In this document: piece after piece, positions 1 to 5,442 of the stretch
Layout of the letters: every line of letters begins with the position of its first letter
Numbering within the stretch: the stretch's first letter is position 1
Assembly: GCA_021732545.1 (NCBI GenBank)
Contig: JAKFUW010000289.1
Location: 1 to 6,137 of the forward strand
DNA: 6,137 nt
Origin: Alphaproteobacteria bacterium
GTDB lineage: Bacteria; Pseudomonadota; Alphaproteobacteria; Rickettsiales; UBA3002
Direction of reading: 5' to 3'
Translations under genes and position numbers: made by a program
The notes under the pieces: model-generated
Databases searched by the model: none
Told to the model about the DNA's origin: nothing
The model's input: only the letters and a program-made list of their open reading frames with translations

Positions 1-422
1 ATAGTGTGTATTTCAGCAGTGCCGATTCGTTCGCGATGATTCGCGGTGGCCATATTGATCTGAGCGTGCTGGGTGCGTTGCAGGTGTCTGAGCAGGGCGA
101 TCTGGCCAACTGGATGGTGCCTGGCAAAATGGTCAAAGGCATGGGTGGGGCTATGGATTTGGTGGCGGGTGTTAAACGCATCGTGGTGATTATGGACCAT
201 GTGGCCAAAGACGGCGAAGCCAAGCTGGTGAAGGAATGTAACCTGCCACTGACGGGCAAAAAGGTGGTGGATATGATCATCACGGATTTGGCGGTGTTTG
301 AGTTTATCGATGATACGCTCACGCTGATTGAACTCGCACCGAACGTCACCCTCGATGAGATTAAACTAAAAACGCAATGCAGCTATAAAGTGGCGCAAGG
401 GCTTGCCCAAGTTGCGGCGTAG
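1..422 (+). CDS. scoB: 3-oxoacid (succinyl-CoA:3-ketoacid) CoA-transferase subunit B, 5'-partial
   Basis: This is the C-terminal part of the beta subunit of a class I 3-oxoacid CoA-transferase, which moves CoA between succinyl-CoA and acetoacetate (ketone-body and short-chain acid use, cytoplasmic). About 139 residues are visible and the open frame continues to the window edge, so the start is outside. The family usually has about 210 residues. Recognisable conserved blocks are SFAMIRGGHID, LGALQVSEQGDLANWMVPGK, the MGGAMDLVAGVKRI segment, AKDGEAKL and the C-terminal VDMIITDLAVFEF block. The catalytic glutamate lies in the missing N-terminal part and cannot be checked. Subunit A (scoA) is expected just upstream but is not seen. 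The stop is TAG at 420-422, and the next gene begins inside this one. The family assignment is firm. The preferred substrate (succinyl-CoA or another acyl-CoA donor) is known only by analogy. Confidence 0.93.
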   Translation, partial: SVYFSSADSFAMIRGGHIDLSVLGALQVSEQGDLANWMVPGKMVKGMGGAMDLVAGVKRIVVIMDHVAKDGEAKLVKECNLPLTGKKVVDMIITDLAVFEFIDDTLTLIELAPNVTLDEIKLKTQCSYKVAQGLAQVAA

Positions 423-1839
423 CCACCAGCTTTTATTTCTGATTATCATCATGGAAGGCTTTGCCGTATTAGCGGCAGAGCTACTGGCCATTCGTTTATT
501 GGTGCCATTTGTGGGCAGCGGTGTGGAGGTGGTGGCGATTATTATCAGCGCCGTTTTGTTGCCGCTGGCCGCAGGTTATCATGTGGGTGGGCAACGCTGG
601 CATCGCGCGAAACGACTCAAAAAACGATCGATATCCATCCGTATCTTATTGGCGTCTAACCTTGCCATCGCCACTGTGATATTGGCTGCGGGGTTATCCT
701 ATGCCTTTTTAAGCACGTGGTTTGAGTGGGTCAGCAATGTGGGCATCACCCATCCACTGGCGCAGACGGCTGTGTATGCCGCTGTGTTTTTGGTCTATCC
801 AGTGTTTGTGTTGGCGCAAACAGTACCGCTGATTAGTAATTATTTTAGCCATCAGCATTTGAGTAAAATCACCGGCAGAATGCTGTTGTTTTCAACGCTG
901 GGGTCTTTTGCTGGTTCGGTGATCACCACGCTGATTTTGATGAATACGATCGGGGTGCATCTGAGTGCGGTGGTGGCGGTGGGGATGTGTGTGCTGGCGC
1001 ATACATTGCTTTGCAAATCATGGATTCGCAAAGTGGTATTGATTTTGATATGGCTGGTGATGCTGGCCTTTAACCATCCATCGGCGCTGCGCCATGCAGG
1101 GATTGTCAGCGATAACGCGTATAATACTGCGATGATCACGATTGCTTCCGACGGGCTGGCCACGCAATTATGGCTCAATCACAGCCGAAGTTCGATTTTT
1201 TCAGAATATCCTGCACGCCGATTTGAATATATCCGCGCGATTGAAACTTTTGCGCTTGAGCCTTTGGCTGGCGCTGAAATACCCAAAGATATTCTGGTGC
1301 TGGGCGCGGGTGGTTTCACGCTGGGTTATAATGACAGCTCCAACCGCTATGTGTATGTTGATATTGATCGTGATTTACAAAAGATATCTGAAGATCATCT
1401 TCTGCCAGCACCTTTATCTGCAAATAAAACATTTGAACCAGTGTCGGCGCGCGCTTATTTACAGACGCACGCTCAAACATTTAATCTGGTGATTGTGGAT
1501 GTGTTTTCAAACCAAGAAAGCATCCCGCTGGAGACGACCACAATAGAGTTTTGGGAATCGGTGAAAAAGCACCTCAAGCCAGGTGGGGTTGTGGTCGCCA
1601 ACATTATTGTGTCGGCCACTTTTCAAGACTGGTTCTCTACGCGGATTGCCAACACGTTTGGGCGCGTATTCCCTGGGCATCTGCGTCAGGTGGTCAACAG
1701 TGATTTCACGGTATGGGACACACCACGGCAGTCACGAAATGTACTATTCATTTATCGTCACTCAAAGGCCGCCCAGCGCCGCGACACTTACCACGACGAT
1801 CTGAGCACCTTTTCGTTAGATCGGTATCGGAAGGATTAA
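403..1839 (+). CDS. membrane-anchored spermidine synthase-like protein (fused TM/aminopropyltransferase fold)
   Basis: This 478-residue protein has an N-terminal half of about seven hydrophobic segments (roughly residues 9-30, 38-58, 78-103, 120-145, 160-180, 186-204 and 209-223) and a C-terminal Rossmann domain of the spermidine synthase/methyltransferase fold. Visible nucleotide-binding marks are ILVLGAGGFT (297-306), the acidic VDID (319-322), LVIVDVFS (362-369) and LKPGGVVVAN (391-400). The LNHSRSS block near 258 matches the strand before the catalytic domain in fused spermidine-synthase proteins. The GDA(R) block of the family reads VSAR (347-350), so its acidic residue is absent. True spermidine synthesis is therefore uncertain and another SAM-type reaction is possible. 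The start is uncertain. TTG at 403 has AAGGG only one base upstream, TTG at 412 has AAGGG ten bases upstream, and ATG at 451 would cut the first membrane segment. Starting at 403 or 412 gives a 20- or 11-base overlap with scoB, suggesting translational coupling. Confidence 0.8.
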   Translation: MPKLRRSHQLLFLIIIMEGFAVLAAELLAIRLLVPFVGSGVEVVAIIISAVLLPLAAGYHVGGQRWHRAKRLKKRSISIRILLASNLAIATVILAAGLSYAFLSTWFEWVSNVGITHPLAQTAVYAAVFLVYPVFVLAQTVPLISNYFSHQHLSKITGRMLLFSTLGSFAGSVITTLILMNTIGVHLSAVVAVGMCVLAHTLLCKSWIRKVVLILIWLVMLAFNHPSALRHAGIVSDNAYNTAMITIASDGLATQLWLNHSRSSIFSEYPARRFEYIRAIETFALEPLAGAEIPKDILVLGAGGFTLGYNDSSNRYVYVDIDRDLQKISEDHLLPAPLSANKTFEPVSARAYLQTHAQTFNLVIVDVFSNQESIPLETTTIEFWESVKKHLKPGGVVVANIIVSATFQDWFSTRIANTFGRVFPGHLRQVVNSDFTVWDTPRQSRNVLFIYRHSKAAQRRDTYHDDLSTFSLDRYRKD

Positions 1840-2303
1840 GCCTTCAGCTCAAACGTCGCATCCACTTCGACTGCCACGCCAAACGGCAGGCCGCTGACGC
1901 CCACTGCAAAGCGTGCATGTTTTCCGGCATCACCAAAGAGTGCTACCATAAAGTCTGATACACCATTGGCCACTTTGGGGTGGTCGGTATAATCTTCGGT
2001 GGCGTTGACAAAAATACCCATCCGCACGAGTTTGGCGATACGACCAAGGTCGCCTCCCAGTGCTGCGCGGGTGTGCGCCAGAATGTTCAGGCCGCAAATG
2101 CGGGCGCAAGCTTGCGCGTCTTCGAGCGAGATATCTTTGCCGACTTTGCCTATATATTGGGGCTTGCCGGCCATCATCGGCAATTGACCGGATACAAACA
2201 GCATGTTGCCGCTGATCATGGTGGGTACATAGTTGGCAGCGGGCAGGGTAGCTTCGGGCAAAGTGAACCCCATTTGCTCGATTTTTTTCTCGATGGCTGA
2301 CAT
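1836..2303 (-). CDS. RidA/YjgF/YER057c/UK114 family protein
   Basis: This 155-residue cytoplasmic protein belongs to the Rid superfamily. Classical RidA members hydrolyse reactive enamine/imine intermediates released by PLP enzymes. This one resembles the longer (about 150-residue) branch, in which the reaction is less well established. Family marks are MISGNMLFVSGQLP (29-42), the K(V)GKDISLEDAQ region (53-64), GDLGRIAKLVRMGIFVN (84-100), and HARFAVGVSGLPFGVAVEVDATFE (129-152). R131 aligns with the substrate-binding arginine of RidA and E146 with the conserved glutamate near the C-terminus, so the active-site frame looks intact. The ATG start is supported by GGAG five bases upstream on the minus strand (2309-2312). 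The gene converges on the spermidine-synthase-like gene: the two stop codons share bases in a TTAA (1836-1839). It is divergent from the pilin gene, with 222 bases between them. Confidence 0.93.
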   Translation of the reverse strand: MSAIEKKIEQMGFTLPEATLPAANYVPTMISGNMLFVSGQLPMMAGKPQYIGKVGKDISLEDAQACARICGLNILAHTRAALGGDLGRIAKLVRMGIFVNATEDYTDHPKVANGVSDFMVALFGDAGKHARFAVGVSGLPFGVAVEVDATFELKA

Positions 2304-2388
2304 AAATTCTCCGTTTTTTGGTTAGCGATTGAAAATAAGTGATATTTTTCTGCCACGCCCTTAAAAAAAGCTTAACTTTTTAACGACA

Positions 2389-2422
2389 TTGTCAAAAAAC
2401 TGTCATAATTGTGTGTTATATA
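2389..2422 (+). promoter_or_regulatory. Pho-box-like activator site and promoter of virB2
   Basis: TTGTCAA (2389-2395), AAAA (2396-2399) and CTGTCAT (2400-2406) form two 7-bp direct half-sites with an 11-bp period, the known layout of the PhoB box (consensus CTGTCAT, four AT-rich bases, CTGTCAT). Ten bases later comes TATATA (2417-2422), a -10-like hexamer. This is the distance seen at PhoB-activated promoters, where the box replaces the -35. Transcription would start near 2429-2430. The reverse complement of 2390-2395 is TTGACA, which could serve as a -35 for ridA on the other strand, but no good -10 follows it. The sequence is directly seen; binding by PhoB itself, rather than another OmpR-family regulator, is inference. 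Confidence 0.6.
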
Positions 2423-2443
2423 TGGTATGACATAGTAGTTCAA

Positions 2444-2456
2444 TCGGTTTAACCGA
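2444..2456. promoter_or_regulatory. inverted repeat in the virB2 leader (possible operator or small hairpin)
   Basis: TCGGTT-T-AACCGA is a perfect 6-bp inverted repeat around one central base, flanked by an outer TAGT (2436-2439) and ACTA (2459-2462) that can also pair with unequal spacing. It lies about 22 bases past the -10 hexamer and about 70 bases before the virB2 start, in the expected 5' leader. A one-base loop is too tight for a normal RNA hairpin, so a DNA-binding site for a dimeric regulator is more likely. No matching copy is seen before virB4. Confidence 0.35.
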
Positions 2457-2512
2457 ATACTATAAACCAAGCCATCGCTAGAAGCCGTGATGCTTTAAGG
2501 TGAGGCAAAAAA

Positions 2513-2517
2513 GGGAG
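2513..2517 (+). promoter_or_regulatory. ribosome binding site of virB2
   Basis: GGGAG sits eight bases before the ATG at 2526 and fixes that start for the pilin gene. Confidence 0.7.
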
Positions 2518-2525
2518 TTACAGAT

Positions 2526-2855
2526 ATGTTAAATCTTTTAATGCAAAAGCCAATGGCATTCACATTGTGCCTGACCATGGCGCTGGGAATGATGCTGGTG
2601 CCTGATCTGGTTATGGCGCAAGCTGGAACTGGTGAAACCGAGATTGCCCGAGTGCTCTGCTTGGTAGTGGACTGGTTTACGGGGAGTGTAGGTAAAGGGA
2701 TTGCAACCTTGGCGATCATCATCATCGGCGTAGGTGCGTTGATGGGTAAAGTATCGTGGGGTATGGCGATCATCGTGGGTATTGGTGTGGCGGTTATTTT
2801 TGGAGCCAGCAATATTGTGAACGAATTGGGCGATACCGGCTCAGCTTGCGTTTAA
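2526..2855 (+). CDS. virB2: VirB2/TrbC-type T4SS major pilin precursor
   Basis: This 109-residue exported protein has the VirB2 layout. A long hydrophobic signal peptide (about residues 9-33) ends in AQA (31-33), a plausible signal peptidase site giving a mature pilin of about 76 residues. A short segment with Cys45 follows, then two hydrophobic helices (about 57-72 and 79-95) joined by a short polar turn, GKVSWG (74-79). The helical hairpin with a basic turn is typical of VirB2/TrbC pilins that polymerise into the T4SS pilus. Cys108 sits at the extreme C-terminus, so the mature form has two cysteines, one outside each helix. The gene has its own Pho-box-like promoter and is closed by an intrinsic terminator, so it appears monocistronic, in keeping with the high copy number a pilin needs. 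Sequence identity in this family is low, so the call rests on size, topology and the downstream virB4. Confidence 0.8.
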   Translation: MLNLLMQKPMAFTLCLTMALGMMLVPDLVMAQAGTGETEIARVLCLVVDWFTGSVGKGIATLAIIIIGVGALMGKVSWGMAIIVGIGVAVIFGASNIVNELGDTGSACV

Positions 2856-2876
2856 TACGATAGTCTAAATAGAATC

Positions 2877-2911
2877 AAGGGCGCCAGAGATTCGCTTTGG
2901 CGCCCTTTTTT
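2877..2911 (+). terminator. intrinsic terminator after virB2
   Basis: AAGGGCGCCA (2877-2886) pairs perfectly with TGGCGCCCTT (2898-2907) across an 11-base loop. The T run at 2906-2911 follows directly. This is a strong GC-rich Rho-independent terminator 21 bases after the virB2 stop. It separates the pilin transcript from virB4. Confidence 0.92.
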
Positions 2912-2992
2912 CATCAAAAATATGGCGATAAAGCAACGCAAGTGGCCGCACGTCACCAATCCGATGATGATTGCCAATATGTTAACGATTTG

Positions 2993-3026
2993 TTGTCATA
3001 AAACTGTCATAATGATGTGGTACTAT
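2993..3026 (+). promoter_or_regulatory. Pho-box-like activator site and promoter of the virB4 unit
   Basis: TTGTCAT (2993-2999), AAAA (3000-3003) and CTGTCAT (3004-3010) match the PhoB box consensus at 17 of 18 positions if the spacer is taken as AAAA. Ten bases later is TACTAT (3021-3026), a -10-like hexamer in the same position as TATATA at the virB2 promoter. The expected start of transcription is near 3033, giving a very short leader that still contains the Shine-Dalgarno sequence. Both copies are preceded by TTAACGA (2982-2988 here, 2380-2386 at virB2). The sequence is directly seen; the identity of the regulator is inferred. Confidence 0.65.
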
Positions 3027-3036
3027 TTTCTATGAT

Positions 3037-3044
3037 AGGGGAGG
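3037..3044 (+). promoter_or_regulatory. Shine-Dalgarno sequence of virB4; start codon ambiguous
   Basis: AGGGGAGG is a strong ribosome binding site but lies only one base before the ATG at 3046. The in-frame GTG at 3055 has ten bases of spacing and would give a protein beginning MKKRNQLDN. If the AGGGG part pairs instead, spacing to the ATG is four bases. Both starts are possible, and they differ by three residues. Confidence 0.6.
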
Positions 3045-3045
3045 T

Positions 3046-5442
3046 ATGTGCTTCGTGAAAAAGCGCAACCAGTTAGATAATACGCAGCTCGAAGTGATGC
3101 GCGACATTGCCGATGACGTGATTGAGTCGGATTTCGTGCCTTATGCCTGTTTGTTTGATCCTGACACCATCCTCGCCAAAAATGGTGAATTGATGCAGGT
3201 TATCAAGATCACGGGATTCACTTACGAGGCACTATCGCACGAGGATGCGGATTTGCGCAGCGTGATTCGTGCTGCCATTTCATCGTCGATTCATTCCAAT
3301 GATTACGCGGTGTGGTTTCACACCATTCGCCGCAAAAAGCGCTTGTCGCCCGATGGTGATTACCCAGATGCATTTTCAAGCCGACTGCATGACGCATGGA
3401 AGCGCCGCAATGACTGGGATCGTAAATATATCAATGAGCTTTATATTACCATTGTGCGCGAAGGCCAAAGCGCAGATATCTCGAATATTAAAGGTTTCTT
3501 TGATGGGGTGATTCCGGCGATTGATCGTAAAATCCGCAATGCCTATCTAGATCGCGTGGCACCCGAGCTTGATGCCACGGTGAGTCGCCTGATTAAAGCC
3601 TTACGCGAATTTGGTGCCAAGCGACTGACGATTGTCAAGCGCGAGGGTGTTTATTATGGCGAGCATTTGGAGTTTTTGGAAAAGTTGATTAATCTGGAAG
3701 AACGTCCCATGCCGATCTGCCAGATGGATCTGTCTGATCAACTGACCAGCGGTGAAATATCCTTTGCCTATAACGCCATGGAAGTGCGCACTGCGGAAGG
3801 AGAGCGGCGCTTTGGCGCGATTTTAACCATCAAAGAATATAAAGAAGCCTCATTGTATAAAATCGATGAGATTCTGCATTTGCCATGCGAATTTATCGTG
3901 ACGCAATGTATGGATTTTGTGAATTCCAAGCGCGCGCTAAAATCCTATGAAGATCAAAAATATTTCGTCAACACCAGTGGCGATACCGACCTTGCGGAAC
4001 TCTCTGAGCTCGACCGTGTATTTGAAAGCGCGGGCAGCGACATGGTGGGTTATGCGCAGCATCAAATGACGATGTTTGTGATTGGAATGTCGGTTTCAGA
4101 GCTTGAGCGAACCATTAAATTGATGCGCGATGAGATGAGCAAAATCGGGATTGTCGCTATCCGCGAGGATTTAAAGTTTGAAGAATGTTATTGGGCGCAA
4201 ATGCCTTCCAATTTTGCCTTTGTCAGCCGGTTAAGTTATATCAACACTAACCGTGCCGCAGGCTTTGTGAACATTCAAAATTATCCAGCGGGCAATGCGA
4301 AAGGGTGCCCGTGGGGCCCACCTGTCACCTTGTTTTATACGGCAGCTGGTACACCGTATTTTTTCAATTTTCACCTCGGATATACAGGGCACACCAGCAT
4401 TGTGGGGCCGTATGGTGCTGGCAAAACAGTGCTGATGAATTTTTTATTATCGGAATCGCGCAAATATCAAAACCGACTTTTTTATCTGGATGCGAATGCT
4501 TCGGCCAAACCATTTATCGAGGCATTGGGTGGAAATTATTATGACCTGTCTGATCCCAACAGCACCTACCATCACCTCAGCCCGCTGAGCCTTCCCGATC
4601 AGCCGATGCATCGCGAGTTTCTGGCGCTATGGTTAACCACGTTGATCGATTCTGAAGGCACCCAAATCAATGAACCATTGCTTGTGTTTTTAAAAACCGT
4701 CGTACAGTATATCTATCAACTTGAACCCGCTCAACGCACGCTATCAAACGTAGCCGATTATGTGGCACAACATGACCCTGCGCTCGCTGCACATTTTGCG
4801 CAATGGTATGGTGAAGGCGAATATGCTTTTTTCTTCGATCATATCGGCGAATCGGTGGAACCTAAAAACGGTATCATCGGATTTAATCTTTCGGCCTTTA
4901 TGGATTTTCCAGCCATTCGCGTGCCAGTTGCCAGTTACCTGATTCATCGCATCACCATGACGCTCGATGGCACGCCCTCAATTTTTGTGCTCGATGAGGC
5001 ATGGCAATTATTGAACGCACCGATGTTTGGTGAGCGTGCAGTCAATTGGTTGCATTATTTAACCACCAAAAATGCATTCGCTATTTTAACCACCGAAAAA
5101 CTCGATGCGCTGGAAAATATTCCCTTTGCCGCCAAGTTAGTCGAGCAAATGGTTACGGAAATTTATCTGCCCAACGAAGACCCCGAAGACGTCTATGAAA
5201 CCGTGTTTGGCCTGACCGACGAAGAATATGCTTATCTGGATGCGATGAGCGTGGAATACCGACATTTCATGCTCAAGCGCGCGAATGAAAGCATCATTGC
5301 CGAACTAAATTTAGGCGGGATGGATGAGGTGCTGGCGGTGTTGTCGGGCGATATGAGCATCGCCGAGGAAAGTCGAAATCGGATTCAGGCGATTGAGCTG
5401 ATGATGGATAACATTAACCAAGCCGATGAGGAGGATGCATGA
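3046..5442 (+). CDS. virB4: T4SS ATPase VirB4 (CagE/TrbE/VirB4 family)
   Basis: This 798-residue protein has the usual full length for VirB4, the inner-membrane-associated ATPase that powers pilus assembly and substrate transfer. The N-terminal half corresponds to the CagE_TrbE_VirB domain. The conserved YWAQMPSNF (382-390), AGF, NYPAGN and WGPP region and GTPYFFNFH (435-443) lead into the P-loop ATPase domain. Walker A is GPYGAGKT (454-461, Lys460) and Walker B is IFVLDEAW (646-653, Asp650-Glu651). The C-terminal block IYLPNEDPEDVYETVFGLT begins at residue 706. The usual TQS signature that follows Walker B reads TTE (682-684), so the conserved glutamine is absent. The N-terminus has no membrane segment, so this is not a VirB3-VirB4 fusion. 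The stop overlaps the start of the next gene (ATGA). The ORF is intact from end to end. Confidence 0.95.
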   Translation: MCFVKKRNQLDNTQLEVMRDIADDVIESDFVPYACLFDPDTILAKNGELMQVIKITGFTYEALSHEDADLRSVIRAAISSSIHSNDYAVWFHTIRRKKRLSPDGDYPDAFSSRLHDAWKRRNDWDRKYINELYITIVREGQSADISNIKGFFDGVIPAIDRKIRNAYLDRVAPELDATVSRLIKALREFGAKRLTIVKREGVYYGEHLEFLEKLINLEERPMPICQMDLSDQLTSGEISFAYNAMEVRTAEGERRFGAILTIKEYKEASLYKIDEILHLPCEFIVTQCMDFVNSKRALKSYEDQKYFVNTSGDTDLAELSELDRVFESAGSDMVGYAQHQMTMFVIGMSVSELERTIKLMRDEMSKIGIVAIREDLKFEECYWAQMPSNFAFVSRLSYINTNRAAGFVNIQNYPAGNAKGCPWGPPVTLFYTAAGTPYFFNFHLGYTGHTSIVGPYGAGKTVLMNFLLSESRKYQNRLFYLDANASAKPFIEALGGNYYDLSDPNSTYHHLSPLSLPDQPMHREFLALWLTTLIDSEGTQINEPLLVFLKTVVQYIYQLEPAQRTLSNVADYVAQHDPALAAHFAQWYGEGEYAFFFDHIGESVEPKNGIIGFNLSAFMDFPAIRVPVASYLIHRITMTLDGTPSIFVLDEAWQLLNAPMFGERAVNWLHYLTTKNAFAILTTEKLDALENIPFAAKLVEQMVTEIYLPNEDPEDVYETVFGLTDEEYAYLDAMSVEYRHFMLKRANESIIAELNLGGMDEVLAVLSGDMSIAEESRNRIQAIELMMDNINQADEEDA
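5429..5434 (+). promoter_or_regulatory. ribosome binding site of the virB6-like gene, inside virB4
   Basis: AGGAGG lies in the last codons of virB4, four bases before the ATG at 5439. With the ATGA start/stop overlap it indicates translational coupling of the two genes and sets the start of the partial gene. Confidence 0.75.

Noticed and set aside
852..1178. 108-codon minus-strand ORF inside the membrane protein gene
   Set aside because: It is antisense to a well-supported coding region, has no recognisable family and is best explained as a shadow of the real frame.
1980..2300. 106-codon plus-strand ORF opposite the RidA gene
   Set aside because: The opposite strand encodes a clear RidA-family protein with its own ribosome binding site; this frame has no family features.
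2372..2384. TTAAC repeated (2372-2376 and 2380-2384), resembling a CtrA site
   Set aside because: The CtrA consensus is TTAA-N7-TTAA, but the spacing here is four bases, and only one TTAAC is present before virB4.
2367..2395. Minus-strand TTGACA (2390-2395) as a -35 for the RidA gene
   Set aside because: The hexamer is perfect, but no convincing -10 lies 16-18 bases downstream. It is also the direct consequence of the Pho half-site sequence, so it is noted without calling a promoter.
2922..3035. A 37-codon plus-strand ORF before virB4 with a VTNPMMIA segment faintly like the start of VirB3
   Set aside because: It has no ribosome binding site, overlaps the whole Pho-box promoter, lacks a clear membrane helix and is far shorter than VirB3. 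The similarity is a few residues and may be chance.
3031..3036. TATGAT as the -10 of the virB4 promoter
   Set aside because: It is closer to the consensus than TACTAT, but transcription would then begin inside or after the Shine-Dalgarno sequence, and the distance from the Pho box would be 20 bases instead of the usual 10-11.
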